44,839 nt of DNA from Bacteroidales bacterium (GCA_004555955.1 SFJG01000007.1:1-44839); one strand, 5' to 3'. Positions 15,485 to 24,728 are shown, counted from the stretch's first letter. Numbers and translations are program-made. Notes: generated by a model not told the origin, from the letters alone.

Positions 15485-15489
15485 TTTAG

Positions 15490-15562
15490 AGCCTGAAGCG
15501 GGACTCGAACCCGCGACCTTTTCGTTACGAATGAAATGCTCTACCGACTGAGCTATTCAGGC
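15490..15562 (-). tRNA. tRNA-Thr, anticodon CGU
   Basis: The reverse strand folds as a full cloverleaf of 73 bases. The acceptor arms are GCCTGAA and TTCAGGC, the D arm is GCTCAGTCGGTAGAGC, the anticodon loop TTCGTAA has CGT at positions 34-36, and the T arm is GCGGG TTCGAGT CCCGC. Anticodon CGU reads ACG (threonine). The anticodon stem has one weak pair next to the loop. CCA is not encoded. The gene is single, with its own promoter-like box upstream and a terminator behind it. Confidence 0.93.
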
Positions 15563-15590
15563 TAACGTATCTGCGCTTCGAAAAGCGGCA

Positions 15591-15598
15591 CAAAGATA
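15591..15598 (-). promoter_or_regulatory. Promoter -7 box for tRNA-Thr
   Basis: Reverse strand TATCTTTG fits TAnnTTTG exactly, 28 bp upstream of the tRNA 5' end and just downstream of the DUF4270 stop. Confidence 0.55.
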
Positions 15599-15620
15599 CA
15601 AATATTTTTTGAAATAACGA

Positions 15621-17039
15621 CTAATTAAAATCTTTTTTACTGCAAGTAAGAATAATTTTTGCATTTTCGAGGTCGATTTTGCCCATCGAAGGCAAAGATA
15701 TCTGCGGAGTCATCGAAATCAGAGTCGACGAAGTCGTAGAGCCGTAGTAAGAATAATAATAGCTCGAAGATGACGACGACGATTCAAAACCGGCATCTAC
15801 GGGTATCAGCATCCAATCTTCGTCATCGTCGGTCGGCTCTTTGCCCTCGTCGAGGAATTTCTTGAAGAGCGCGCGCATTGCGAACGAGTAAGTGCCGGTC
15901 GTCGAATCGTACGACGCATAAAACGAATCGACGCTGTCGGGAAGTTTGATTTTGCTGAAGAATTCATCTTTCTGACTTGCGCGAATAAAGAGCACATACT
16001 TCGGAATGTCGATGCCGTTGGCATTGGCGATTTTCGAAACCGGGAACGACACGTCGACGCTGTTAAGCACCACCGACGACTCTTCTTTGAGAGTGTTCAG
16101 GCGATTCATAATATCCTTGACAGGGAATTTCATACGCACATTGTAGCCACCGGGCGACTGTAGGATTGCTTCGCCCGACTCCACACGCGCTACAAGCGAC
16201 TCGGCGCTGCGTAGGCGGATATTGTTGTTGGTAACGATTTCCGGGGTTGTTCCGAAATAACTGCCGTTGAGGTAATAGGTTGTATCGCTGCCCGACTCAA
16301 GCGTTTCGTGCTTGCGGTAGAACATATTGAGCACCGTTCCGCCGATTTGCACTACGCGACCTCTGCCGAACGATGTGGTGGCATAAATGCCGGGGAAGTA
16401 GTTGGCAAAGGCTTCCGGATTTTGATACAACTCCGGATTGGTTTTGTATTTTTGAAAAAACTCGCGGCCGAGTTCAAGCGGCAGTTTCACGTCGATTTCG
16501 CGGTAGTAGTGTTTCAAGCGGGTCGAAGCGTCTTCGTAGTAGAGCGAATCCTTTTGGTTGAGCATCGACACCGTATACGACGCCGAGCCGAGCAAATCCG
16601 ACTTAGAATAATAGCCTGTCGGGTCGAAATCGCTATGAATTGGATACGGCAAGTTTTTATTCAAACGATAGACATTGACGCGCATCGGCGTAATCGTATC
16701 GCCCACCCAATTGCCCATCTGCACGAGCAACTCAAGGCGCAACGAATCGATGTCGTTGACCGTAACTCCGGTCGTATCGATTGACGAAACCGGCATAAAT
16801 TCGCTGACGAAATCCGAGCTAAGCGTACCATATTCCGGGCTGTCGATAACGCCGAGCAACTGCGACACCGTACGCGACAGCAATTTGCCGTCGGCTTCCG
16901 AGCTGCCGGTTACCGTAAATGCCGAGTCGACAACGATGTGCGTTGAATCGTCGATTATCGAACTTCCTATTTCATTTTCGTCGCATGCTATTGCTGCAAC
17001 CGCCACGGCTGAACATAGCAAGAACTTCCAAGTTTTCAT
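15621..17039 (-). CDS. DUF4270 family lipoprotein
   Basis: A 472-residue exported lipoprotein (lipobox AAIACDE, Cys19) of the Bacteroidetes-specific DUF4270 family. Family features are the N-terminal ENEIGSSIIDDS, the early LLGVIDSPEYGTLSSDFVSEF block, and a beta-rich body. Near the C-terminus there is a run of Ser and Tyr residues (about 435-450), which may be a flexible loop. The function of the family is unknown. It follows the glycogen-synthase-like gene by 24 bp and is surely in its operon. That pairing is, from memory, common in Bacteroidales. Confidence 0.8.
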   Translation of the reverse strand: MKTWKFLLCSAVAVAAIACDENEIGSSIIDDSTHIVVDSAFTVTGSSEADGKLLSRTVSQLLGVIDSPEYGTLSSDFVSEFMPVSSIDTTGVTVNDIDSLRLELLVQMGNWVGDTITPMRVNVYRLNKNLPYPIHSDFDPTGYYSKSDLLGSASYTVSMLNQKDSLYYEDASTRLKHYYREIDVKLPLELGREFFQKYKTNPELYQNPEAFANYFPGIYATTSFGRGRVVQIGGTVLNMFYRKHETLESGSDTTYYLNGSYFGTTPEIVTNNNIRLRSAESLVARVESGEAILQSPGGYNVRMKFPVKDIMNRLNTLKEESSVVLNSVDVSFPVSKIANANGIDIPKYVLFIRASQKDEFFSKIKLPDSVDSFYASYDSTTGTYSFAMRALFKKFLDEGKEPTDDDEDWMLIPVDAGFESSSSSSSYYYSYYGSTTSSTLISMTPQISLPSMGKIDLENAKIILTCSKKDFN

Positions 17040-17063
17040 ATAGAAAAAGATGCTGATTAGTCT

Positions 17064-17870
17064 TTATAGAGTGTTGTAGAACTCTGCAGTTTTTTCGACC
17101 ACGTCGTCACCCTCTTGCAGAGTGAGGCACGGTATATTTTTTTCTTTAATATATTCAAGCAACGAAGGCGAAACGTTCGGCGAATGGATAATCACGCCGT
17201 CGGTATGCGCCATAGCCAATTTGGAGAGCGCGTCGAAGTCGACCGGTCTGCCGGCAATCGGAGCAAGGTCGTCGTCGGAGAAACCTTCCATGCGGAGCTT
17301 TTCTTCGAAGCGAGAATCAAAGCAGCCGTCGAAACGCGAACCTATCAAAGAGTAAACGATTTTCGAATTGCGGAACGACGGGTCTTCGGCAAACACGCGC
17401 TTAAGATAGAGCGGAGCCAAAGCGCTTATCCAGCCCTGGCAATGAACCACGTTGGCTTCCCAACGAAGTTTCTTGACGGTTTCGATGGTGCTGCGAACGA
17501 AGAAGATGCTGCGTTCGTCATTGTTTTCCGCCATTGTAATCGTTTCAAGGCCCTTGTCGGACGTGCGTTGGAAATAGTCTTCGTTGTAGATAAAGTAGAC
17601 TTGCATACGAATAGGTTGCAAGGTTGCCACTTTGATAATTAGAGGATGGTCGGTATCATCGATAATCAGGTTCATACCCGACAGCCTTATCACCTCATGG
17701 AGCTGGTTGCGTCTTTCGTTAATACAGCCATACTTTGGCATAAAAGTGCGCACTTCGTAGCCGCGTTCTTGCATGCCTTGAGGCAAATCGTGACCCATAT
17801 CCGCCAATTCCGACGACGGCAAATAAGGGGTAATTTCTTGGCTGATAAATAATACCTTTCCTTTGCTCAT
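17064..17870 (-). CDS. Short glycogen/starch synthase-like protein (GT5 N-terminal domain only)
   Basis: The 268-residue protein starts MSKGKVLFISQEITPYLP and aligns with the first half of GlgA (GT5 domain). Shared blocks are VRTFMPKYG, FIYNEDYF and ANVVHCQGWISALAPLYLK (usual form VHxHDWHT). The C-terminal GT1 half is missing. The K-T-G-G loop that binds ADP-glucose reads PSSE here, so catalysis looks unlikely. The start is set by a -7 box at 17889-17896, which rules out an ATG at 17891. It is followed by the DUF4270 lipoprotein. Alternative: a regulatory or structural homologue of glycogen synthase. Confidence 0.75.
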   Translation of the reverse strand: MSKGKVLFISQEITPYLPSSELADMGHDLPQGMQERGYEVRTFMPKYGCINERRNQLHEVIRLSGMNLIIDDTDHPLIIKVATLQPIRMQVYFIYNEDYFQRTSDKGLETITMAENNDERSIFFVRSTIETVKKLRWEANVVHCQGWISALAPLYLKRVFAEDPSFRNSKIVYSLIGSRFDGCFDSRFEEKLRMEGFSDDDLAPIAGRPVDFDALSKLAMAHTDGVIIHSPNVSPSLLEYIKEKNIPCLTLQEGDDVVEKTAEFYNTL

Positions 17871-17888
17871 AATTAAATCTTTAATACG

Positions 17889-17896
17889 CAAAGGTA
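17889..17896 (-). promoter_or_regulatory. Promoter -7 box for the glycogen-synthase-like/DUF4270 operon
   Basis: Reverse strand TACCTTTG matches TAnnTTTG, 18 bp before the chosen start. Confidence 0.6.
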
Positions 17897-17942
17897 CAAA
17901 ATTTTATTGTGATATAAAAATTTCGAGCCATTTTTGAGGCTG

Positions 17943-17965
17943 TTTTGTATATATTTAATACAAAA
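17943..17965. repeat. 8-bp inverted repeat in the divergent gap before the C10 protease
   Basis: TTTTGTAT and ATACAAAA, spacer 7. It overlaps a second possible pairing (AAAATGG at 17962-17968 with CCATTTT at 17981-17987), so alternative folds are possible. The rest of 17871-18145 is AT-rich and holds two divergent promoters and no gene. Confidence 0.45.
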
Positions 17966-18085
17966 TGGGTGTTTTATGCGCCATTTTTCAATTATTAAAC
18001 TACAAAAGTCATAAAAAATCTCGATTTTTTTCGCCAAAATATATATTTTTCTTAATTTTTGTTGGTCAGACACCGATAATTGTAT

Positions 18086-18093
18086 TAATTTTG
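18086..18093 (+). promoter_or_regulatory. Promoter -7 box for the C10 protease gene
   Basis: TAATTTTG matches TAnnTTTG, 52 bp before the ATG at 18146. Confidence 0.5.
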
Positions 18094-18145
18094 CTGCCTA
18101 ATAATAAACATTAGCAAATAAAGATTATTTATTCACACATAACTC

Positions 18146-20650
18146 ATGAACAGATTCTTTCTTTTAGCAACCGCACTGCTGGTAAGCACCTGCGTTTGGG
18201 CAAAACAAATCAGCGAGACAGAAGCAATGACTCTCGCAAGCAAGTATGTCGATATCGAAATCGGACAAACTCCGATTAAGACACTCAAATCCGCATCAAA
18301 GCGACAAGCGAAGAATGCCGAGTATTATATGTTCAATTCAGGCAACAGCGGCTTCGTCATCATCTCCGGCGACGACTTGTTGACCGAACTCATCGGCTAC
18401 AGCGACAGCGGCACCATCGACGAAGACAATATGCCGACCAACATGAAGGCTTGGCTCGACCAATATGCAGAATATGTAAGAGCCGTACGCAGCGGCGAAG
18501 CAGAGCCTATAAAAATAACCACTCGCCTCACCTCTACAGGGTCGGTTGCTCCGTTGGTAACCACCAAATGGGACCAAGGCACGCCCTACAACAACCTCGC
18601 ACCGACACTATCGAACGGTTCGCGCTGCGCAACAGGCTGCGCAGCTACAGCTTTGGCTCAAATTATGAACTACTACGAATGGCCCGTCAAAGGATTGGGT
18701 AGCCACTCCTACTCGACGAGCTCCAACGGTGGCACTCTGTCGAGCAACTTTGCAAGCCACACCTACAACTGGGCGAATATGCTCGACGTCTACGCCGACA
18801 ACAACTGGAACACGACACAAGCATCTGCCGTTGCACAGTTGATGTACGACTGCGGCGTGGCTATGGATATGGACTACGGTGAATCGAGCGGCGCAACTAA
18901 CGGAGGTATTCTCACTGCAGCGACTACCTACTTTAATTATAATAGCCAAATCATTATGCGCAACGGATACAGCACCTCTCAATTCCAACAAACAATGATC
19001 TCTTGCCTTGACGAAGGCAAACCACTCCTGTTTACCGGACAAGGCACCGGCGGCGGTCACGCTTTCGTAGTCGACGGCTATGCCGTAAACGGTTATTTCC
19101 ACGTCAACTGGGGCTGGAGCGGCATCAGTGACGGCTACTTCAACGTCAACTACATGAACCCGAACGCTCTTGGAACAGGTGGAGGAACCGGCGGCTTTAA
19201 CTACGACCAATCGATTATCATAATCGAGCCGAATCGCACGTCAGAACCTGCCTCAACCATAGAACTCCCGATGACTTACGAGTCGATTGCACTCGCCTCA
19301 TCGATTTCGTCGACAAGCCAGTCGCCAACATTCAACGTTACTAACTTATACAACAAAAACGGTTCCAACTATACCGGCACGATTTGCATTGCACTTCTTA
19401 ACAAAAACAACGAAATTGCTTCGTACGGTCAGCAATATAGCATCGATTTAGAACCGGGGTATGGCTATTCGACAGCTAGTTTCAAAGGCATGTCGCTTTC
19501 AGGATTGGCGAACGGCTCTTATATAGCAATTCCTATCTCCAAGAAAGACAGCGAATCATCCTGGAGTATTTGCGAGGGCTCAAAAGACTTCGTGCAAATT
19601 ACAATCAACGGCTCTTCGGTTTCGATTGCTAATCCCGCACCGAAACTCTATATTGATTCCAAAATAGAAACAGAAGCCAATATGATGCTCGACTATGCAA
19701 CGAAATTTGTCATACCTCTGAGCAACTACGGCTCGCTTCCCGCAAGCGGAACGCTAAACATTGAAATCAAGAAAGCAGGCTCAACAATTACAAATGCCAC
19801 AATAAAGAATGTAATCGTCTACGACTCTGCCGACTGCAACGTGGAAGCATCTTTCAAATTCCCGTCAAGTTCTTTTCAAACAGGCGTCGAATACGAACTG
19901 GCAGTAACAGGATTTACCCTCGATGATGGAACCACAATACCCGTAACACAAAACTCTGCACCCTACAAGTTTACTTTCGGCTCAAAATATTCTATTCCGA
20001 CAAACGCGCTTACGTTCGCAAGCCAAGGCGACAATCTCCACGGCATTTCCATCAACGTTCCGTATTTCGCCAAGAATGAATGTCCGGACATCACATTCAC
20101 CTATATTCAAAACCCGTGGTCTTCTTCTTGGTCCGGATATTTAGGCGTAGGCGTTTACGACAGCAACGATAGAATGGTAGCCGGTTCTTATGCATACGAC
20201 GTAACATTGTCGGCATCAGCAATATATCGTCCTTATACCTTCTTGGAAATGATGCCCGATTTGTCGTCACTCTCCGACGGAACATACTACGTTCACCCAC
20301 TTTCGAACCGCATGGTTAATTCAGCGGAAACCGGTTGGATAAAATTTGCATACGATTCCACTATCAAACTCATCGTCAAAGGCAACATCGTTTACCTCAA
20401 CGAATTCTCCGGTGTAAACGACATCACGTCCGACAAACTCGCAATCTTCCCGAACCCGGCGACCGACTTCGTTCGCGTAACAACAGCCGACGATGTAGAA
20501 AGCATAAGCATCTACAGCCTTAACGGCAGCCTCGTTCGCAAAGTGGACAATGCCGACCAAGTTGACGTAGCCGACCTCAACAAGGGTTGCTATCTCATCA
20601 CTGTCAAGACTGCAAACGAAACTATTCGTTCGAAGTTCTTCAAGAAATAA
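18146..20650 (+). CDS. Secreted C10 (streptopain-like) cysteine protease with type IX secretion sorting domain
   Basis: An 834-residue exported protease. A signal peptide (1-19, cut near VWA) precedes a Spi/propeptide-like inhibitor region (about 20-120, with NSGFVIISGDD). The C10 catalytic domain (about 135-350) has nucleophile Cys165 in CATGCAATALAQIMNYY, His305 in GGGHAFVVDGY, and the HVNWGWSG block. The middle (about 370-745) is beta-rich, probably Ig-like. The end is a T9SS type A sorting domain: IFPNPATDFVRV, then SIYSLNGSLVRKV and CYLITVKTANETIRSKFFKK. It should cross the outer membrane by the Por system and be surface-bound or released. SpeB and interpain A are relatives. The gene stands alone, between a divergent promoter and a double hairpin. 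Confidence 0.88.
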   Translation: MNRFFLLATALLVSTCVWAKQISETEAMTLASKYVDIEIGQTPIKTLKSASKRQAKNAEYYMFNSGNSGFVIISGDDLLTELIGYSDSGTIDEDNMPTNMKAWLDQYAEYVRAVRSGEAEPIKITTRLTSTGSVAPLVTTKWDQGTPYNNLAPTLSNGSRCATGCAATALAQIMNYYEWPVKGLGSHSYSTSSNGGTLSSNFASHTYNWANMLDVYADNNWNTTQASAVAQLMYDCGVAMDMDYGESSGATNGGILTAATTYFNYNSQIIMRNGYSTSQFQQTMISCLDEGKPLLFTGQGTGGGHAFVVDGYAVNGYFHVNWGWSGISDGYFNVNYMNPNALGTGGGTGGFNYDQSIIIIEPNRTSEPASTIELPMTYESIALASSISSTSQSPTFNVTNLYNKNGSNYTGTICIALLNKNNEIASYGQQYSIDLEPGYGYSTASFKGMSLSGLANGSYIAIPISKKDSESSWSICEGSKDFVQITINGSSVSIANPAPKLYIDSKIETEANMMLDYATKFVIPLSNYGSLPASGTLNIEIKKAGSTITNATIKNVIVYDSADCNVEASFKFPSSSFQTGVEYELAVTGFTLDDGTTIPVTQNSAPYKFTFGSKYSIPTNALTFASQGDNLHGISINVPYFAKNECPDITFTYIQNPWSSSWSGYLGVGVYDSNDRMVAGSYAYDVTLSASAIYRPYTFLEMMPDLSSLSDGTYYVHPLSNRMVNSAETGWIKFAYDSTIKLIVKGNIVYLNEFSGVNDITSDKLAIFPNPATDFVRVTTADDVESISIYSLNGSLVRKVDNADQVDVADLNKGCYLITVKTANETIRSKFFKK

Positions 20651-20662
20651 AAACAGACGTCA

Positions 20663-20691
20663 CTGACTTCCATCGATTTGGTGGAAGTCAG
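20663..20691 (+). terminator. Hairpin after the C10 protease gene
   Basis: CTGACTTCCA pairs perfectly with TGGAAGTCAG around a 9-base loop, 12 bp after the stop. The T-run is short, so it may act together with the next hairpin. Confidence 0.55.
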
Positions 20692-20704
20692 ACTTCTTAG
20701 CAAC

Positions 20705-20738
20705 AAAAAGTGCGACTGCCGTGGCAATCGCACTTTTT
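20705..20738. terminator. Bidirectional terminator between the C10 protease and alaS
   Basis: AAAAAGTGCGA pairs with TCGCACTTTTT, extended inward by TGCC/GGCA across one mismatch, with A and T runs on both sides. It serves both convergent genes. Confidence 0.85.
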
Positions 20739-20758
20739 TATCATTATACCATTCAACT

Positions 20759-23380
20759 CTACGCGAGCGAATTGATGATTTCGATAATCTTATCGTAAGC
20801 GGCTTTGATGTTGTCGGGATTCTTACCACCTGCTTGAGCGAATGCCGGCTGACCGCCGCCACCACCTTGGATGAGTTTTGCAGCCTCGCGAACGATTTGC
20901 GAAGCGTTGAATCCACGCTTTGTAAGGTCGTCGGTAACCATCACCGTGAGCATCGGCTTGCCGGCGTTGAGCGTTGCGCCGACGAAAACAGTGGCAGCCG
21001 GACTTGCCTCACGCACAGCGAAAGCCACACCCTTGACAGCATCGGCAATACGCGGACCTAACAAGCTGCAAACCTTAATGCCGTTAATCGATTCCGCTTT
21101 GTCGAGCACTTGTGCCGTAACCGTCTTAATACGCTCTTTTATCATATTCTCAGCCTCTTTGCGCAACTCTGCGTTTTCGGAGATTGTTTTGCGCACGGCT
21201 TGAATGACGTTTGTCGTATTGAGGATGCTACTCATTTCGGTTATCATATCCTGGAAATCGTAGATGGCATTTTCGACGGTTTCGCCGGTAATTGCTTCGA
21301 TACGACGAATTCCGGCAGCGATACTGCTTTCCGAAACGATGCGAATCATACCGATATTACCGGTATTAGCCACGTGCGTACCGCCACAAAGTTCGATTGA
21401 CGAATCGTATTTGACAACGCGAACGTCGTCGCCGTATTTTTCGCCGAACAGAGCCATAGCGCCCAAAGCTTTAGCTTCTGCAATGGGCATGTGACGATGC
21501 TCTTCCAAAGCAATGGCGCGACGCACTTTCTTGTTGGCGAGACGCTCCACGGCACGAATCTCCTCGGGAGTCATCTTTTGGAAGTGCGAGAAGTCGAAGC
21601 GCAAAAACTTAGCCGACACAAACGAGCCCTTTTGCTCAACGTGAGTGCCGAGCACTTCGCGCAAAGCCTCGTGGAGCAAGTGAGTTGCCGTGTGGTTGCA
21701 AGAGATAGCCATGCGATTGTCAGTGTTGATGCGAGCAACAACAGAAGCCTCGGGATTTGACGGGATGCGACTCATAATGTGCACGGGCAGGTTGTTTTCG
21801 CGCTTTGTGTCGGTAACCTCGATTGTTTCGTCGCCAACGACGAGCCAACCGGAGTCGCCAACCTGACCGCCCATTTCGCCGTAGAATGGTGTTTTTGCAA
21901 GCACCACCTGGTAGAACTCAGCGTTTTTCTGTTTTACCTTACGATAGCGAAGAATGCGAGTTTCCACCTCTGTAAGGTCGTAGCCGACGAACTCAGATTC
22001 GCCTTCAGCGAGAGTCACCCAGTCGGAAGCCTCAACGGCGGCGGCATTGCGCGCACGCTCTTTCTGCTTAGCCATTTCGGCGTTGAATTCTTCAATGTCG
22101 ACGCTCAAGCCGTTCTCTTTGAGAATCAACTCGGTAAGGTCGAGCGGAAATCCGTAGGTGTCGTAGAGCGTAAACGCCTCGGCGCCCGATATCGATTGCT
22201 CGCCGGCTTTGCGTGCCTCGTCGACAACCTTTTCGAGCAGTTTGATGCCCGTTTCGAGCGTACGCAAGAATGCGTCTTCCTCTTCTTTGATTACTTTTTT
22301 AATAAGTTCGGCTTGATTCTTCAATTCGGGATAAGCGGCACCCATCGAATCGACAAGCGTATCGACAATGCGATAGATGAATGCTTGCTTCTGACCGAGG
22401 AATGTGTAAGCATAGCGAACGGCGCGACGCAGAATGCGGCGAATCACATAGCCTGCCTTAGCGTTTGACGGCAGTTGCGATTCGGCAATCGAGAACGAAA
22501 TAGTGCGCACGTGGTCGGCAATAACGCGCATAGCCACGTCGGTTTTGGGGTCGTCGCCGTAAGCCTTGCCGGAAAGTTGTCCGATTTTCTTCAACAGCGG
22601 TTGGAATACGTCGGTGTCGTAGTTCGACTTTTTGCCTTGCAAAATGCAGCAGAGGCGCTCGAAGCCCATACCCGTATCGATAACCTTCATGGGCAGCGAT
22701 TCGAGGTGGCCGTCGGCGAGGCGATTGAACTGCATGAACACAATATTCCAAATTTCAATCACTTGAGGATTGTCTTTGTTGACGAGGTCGCGACCGGAAA
22801 TTTTGGCTTTCTCTTCATCACTGCGCAGGTCGATGTGAATCTCCGAGCACGGACCGCAGGGACCTGTTTCGCCCATTTCCCAGAAGTTGTCGTGCTTGTT
22901 GCCATTGATGATATGGTCTTTGGGCAAATGTTTTTCCCAAATCTTAGCCGCTTCGTTGTCGCGCTCGAGATTTTCCGCTTCCGAGCCTTCAAACACGGTA
23001 GCATAGAGATTCGCCGGGTCGATTTTCAACACATCGACGAGATATTCCCAAGCGAAGTCGATAGCGCCTTCTTTGAAATAGTCGCCAAACGACCAGTTGC
23101 CAAGCATCTCGAACATAGTATGATGGTAGGTGTCGTGACCCACTTCTTCGAGGTCGTTATGCTTGCCGCTGACGCGCAAACATTTCTGCGAATCGGCAAC
23201 TCGGTTGTATTTTGCTTGCGCATTGCCCAGGATAATGTCCTTAAACTGGTTCATGCCGGCGTTGGTAAACATCAATGTCGGGTCGCCTTTGATGACCATC
23301 GGTGCCGAGGGCACGATTTGATGTCCTTTACTCTTGAAAAATTCTTTAAATGATTCTCTTACTTCGTTTGCTGAAAACAT
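20759..23380 (-). CDS. alaS: Alanine--tRNA ligase
   Basis: Charges tRNA-Ala and hydrolyses mis-charged Ser/Gly-tRNA-Ala. The 873-residue protein is full length. The class II catalytic domain begins with FFKSKGHQIVPSAPMVI and FTNAGMNQFKDIILG, with GETGPCGPCSEIHID. The editing domain has the zinc motif NHTATHLLHEAL (HxxxH) completed by CGGTH. The C-terminal oligomerisation domain ends with the Gly-rich IQGGGGGQPAFAQAGGKN. Transcription starts from a -7 box at 23443-23450, divergent to a MerR gene. Confidence 0.97.
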   Translation of the reverse strand: MFSANEVRESFKEFFKSKGHQIVPSAPMVIKGDPTLMFTNAGMNQFKDIILGNAQAKYNRVADSQKCLRVSGKHNDLEEVGHDTYHHTMFEMLGNWSFGDYFKEGAIDFAWEYLVDVLKIDPANLYATVFEGSEAENLERDNEAAKIWEKHLPKDHIINGNKHDNFWEMGETGPCGPCSEIHIDLRSDEEKAKISGRDLVNKDNPQVIEIWNIVFMQFNRLADGHLESLPMKVIDTGMGFERLCCILQGKKSNYDTDVFQPLLKKIGQLSGKAYGDDPKTDVAMRVIADHVRTISFSIAESQLPSNAKAGYVIRRILRRAVRYAYTFLGQKQAFIYRIVDTLVDSMGAAYPELKNQAELIKKVIKEEEDAFLRTLETGIKLLEKVVDEARKAGEQSISGAEAFTLYDTYGFPLDLTELILKENGLSVDIEEFNAEMAKQKERARNAAAVEASDWVTLAEGESEFVGYDLTEVETRILRYRKVKQKNAEFYQVVLAKTPFYGEMGGQVGDSGWLVVGDETIEVTDTKRENNLPVHIMSRIPSNPEASVVARINTDNRMAISCNHTATHLLHEALREVLGTHVEQKGSFVSAKFLRFDFSHFQKMTPEEIRAVERLANKKVRRAIALEEHRHMPIAEAKALGAMALFGEKYGDDVRVVKYDSSIELCGGTHVANTGNIGMIRIVSESSIAAGIRRIEAITGETVENAIYDFQDMITEMSSILNTTNVIQAVRKTISENAELRKEAENMIKERIKTVTAQVLDKAESINGIKVCSLLGPRIADAVKGVAFAVREASPAATVFVGATLNAGKPMLTVMVTDDLTKRGFNASQIVREAAKLIQGGGGGQPAFAQAGGKNPDNIKAAYDKIIEIINSLA

Positions 23381-23442
23381 TGTAGAATAGTTTTTTTTGT
23401 TGAATGAGAGCCGAGGCTCGCAATTTTTCTCTTTTAGAGTGC

Positions 23443-23450
23443 AAAATTAC
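23443..23450 (-). promoter_or_regulatory. Promoter -7 box for alaS
   Basis: Reverse strand TAATTTTG matches TAnnTTTG, 62 bp before the alaS start, with a T-run at the -33 position. Confidence 0.55.
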
Positions 23451-23461
23451 TGCTTTTTTAC

Positions 23462-23469
23462 TATTTTTG
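23462..23469 (+). promoter_or_regulatory. Promoter -7 box for the MerR-type gene
   Basis: TATTTTTG matches TAnnTTTG, 34 bp before the ATG at 23504 and divergent to the alaS promoter. Confidence 0.55.
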
Positions 23470-23503
23470 CAAAAATGAGAGGCTTAGACAAGTTTTTTTG
23501 TTT

Positions 23504-23851
23504 ATGAAAAGTACGGAAAGGAAATTTTACAAGATAGGCGACGTTGCCGAGATTCTCAACATCCCGGCATCTACACTGCGCTTTTGGGAGAAAAAATTCT
23601 CGCTGTTACGTCCCAAACGAACGAATACCAATATGCGCTACTATACGCTCGACGACATCGAGCGTATCCGAATGATATACTATCTTGTGAAGGAACGCGG
23701 ACTGACTCTCAAAGCAGCCGAAGAGCAAGTTGTGCAAAACCGCAAGGGCGTGAGCCGCCGTCGCGAGGTCATCGAACGACTCAAGCAAGTCGACGAAGAG
23801 CTCAAGCGAATGCTTGCCGCACTGGATGCTATTGCCAAGGCTAATCGATAA
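23504..23851 (+). CDS. MerR-family transcriptional regulator, minimal form
   Basis: A 115-residue DNA-binding protein. The N-terminal MerR winged helix-turn-helix is clear (YKIGDVAEILNIPASTLRFWEKKF, then NTNMRYYTLDDIERIRMIYYLVKERGLTLKAAEEQV). It is followed by one long helix (about 85-112) for dimerisation. There is no C-terminal ligand or metal domain, and the only conserved feature after the HTH is the coiled coil. I chose ATG 23504 rather than a TTG six bases upstream. Its target is unknown. It is divergent from alaS and convergent with aguB (11 bp overlap), so neither neighbour is a clear target. Confidence 0.88.
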   Translation: MKSTERKFYKIGDVAEILNIPASTLRFWEKKFSLLRPKRTNTNMRYYTLDDIERIRMIYYLVKERGLTLKAAEEQVVQNRKGVSRRREVIERLKQVDEELKRMLAALDAIAKANR

Positions 23852-24728
23852 ATCGTTTTGTCAGCGCACCGAATTGGTCGATGCGACGGTCGCGCAAGAA
23901 CGGCCACCAACGGCGCACTTGTTCGCTGCGAAGCATGTCGACGTCGACAATTGTTGCCACCTCGACGTCGGTCGGCGCTTGATAGAGCAACTCGCCTTGT
24001 GGGCCCGCCACAAAACTACTACCCCAGAAACTTATGCCGTTAGTCATGCCCGACGGGTCGAGTTCGAGCCCGGTGCGATTGACCGTAACCACGGGGATTC
24101 CGTTAGCCACGGCATGACCTCGCTGGACGGTTATCCATGCCTCGCGCTGGCGAGCCTTCTCCGCCTCGGTGTCGCTGCTCTCCCAGCCTATCGCCGTGGG
24201 ATAGATGAGCATCTCGGCGCCTTTGAGCGCCATAATTCGCGCTGCCTCGGGATACCATTGGTCCCAGCAAACGAGGACGCCTAAACGTCCCACCGATGTT
24301 GTGATGGGTTCGAAGCCGATATCGCCCGGCGTAAAGTAGAATTTCTCGTAGTAAGCCGGGTCGTCGGGGATGTGCATCTTGCGATAGCGTCCGGCTATGC
24401 TACCGTCGCGCTCAAACACGACTGCCGTGTTATGATAAAGCCCGGCGGCACGACGCTCAAACAATGACGTCACCAATACCACACCGGCTTGGCTCGCAAT
24501 GCGGCTGTAGAATTCGGTTGCCGTGCCGGGTATCGGCTCGGCGAGGTCGAAATTGTCGGTCGATTCGACTTGACAGAAGTACAACGAATCGTGAAGTTCT
24601 TGCAGCACAACCAATTGTGCTCCTCGTTGGGCAAGGTCGATGATTTTAGCCGCCAAACGTTTGCGATTATATTCAATGTCGGCAGAGTTGGCTTGTTGGA
24701 TGATTCCTACAGATATTTTGCGAGTCAT
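23841..24728 (-). CDS. aguB: N-carbamoylputrescine amidase
   Basis: Hydrolyses N-carbamoylputrescine to putrescine, CO2 and ammonia. The 295-residue nitrilase-superfamily enzyme shows the Glu-Lys-Cys triad: Glu44 (VLQELHDS), Lys117 (GRYRKMHIPDD) and Cys154 (LVCWDQWYPEAAR). The MHIPDDP and WYPEAAR blocks are typical of AguB. Its ATG overlaps the aguA stop by 4 bp, so the two consecutive steps of the agmatine pathway are translationally coupled. The 3' end overlaps the convergent MerR gene by 11 bp. Confidence 0.92.
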   Translation of the reverse strand: MTRKISVGIIQQANSADIEYNRKRLAAKIIDLAQRGAQLVVLQELHDSLYFCQVESTDNFDLAEPIPGTATEFYSRIASQAGVVLVTSLFERRAAGLYHNTAVVFERDGSIAGRYRKMHIPDDPAYYEKFYFTPGDIGFEPITTSVGRLGVLVCWDQWYPEAARIMALKGAEMLIYPTAIGWESSDTEAEKARQREAWITVQRGHAVANGIPVVTVNRTGLELDPSGMTNGISFWGSSFVAGPQGELLYQAPTDVEVATIVDVDMLRSEQVRRWWPFLRDRRIDQFGALTKRFID

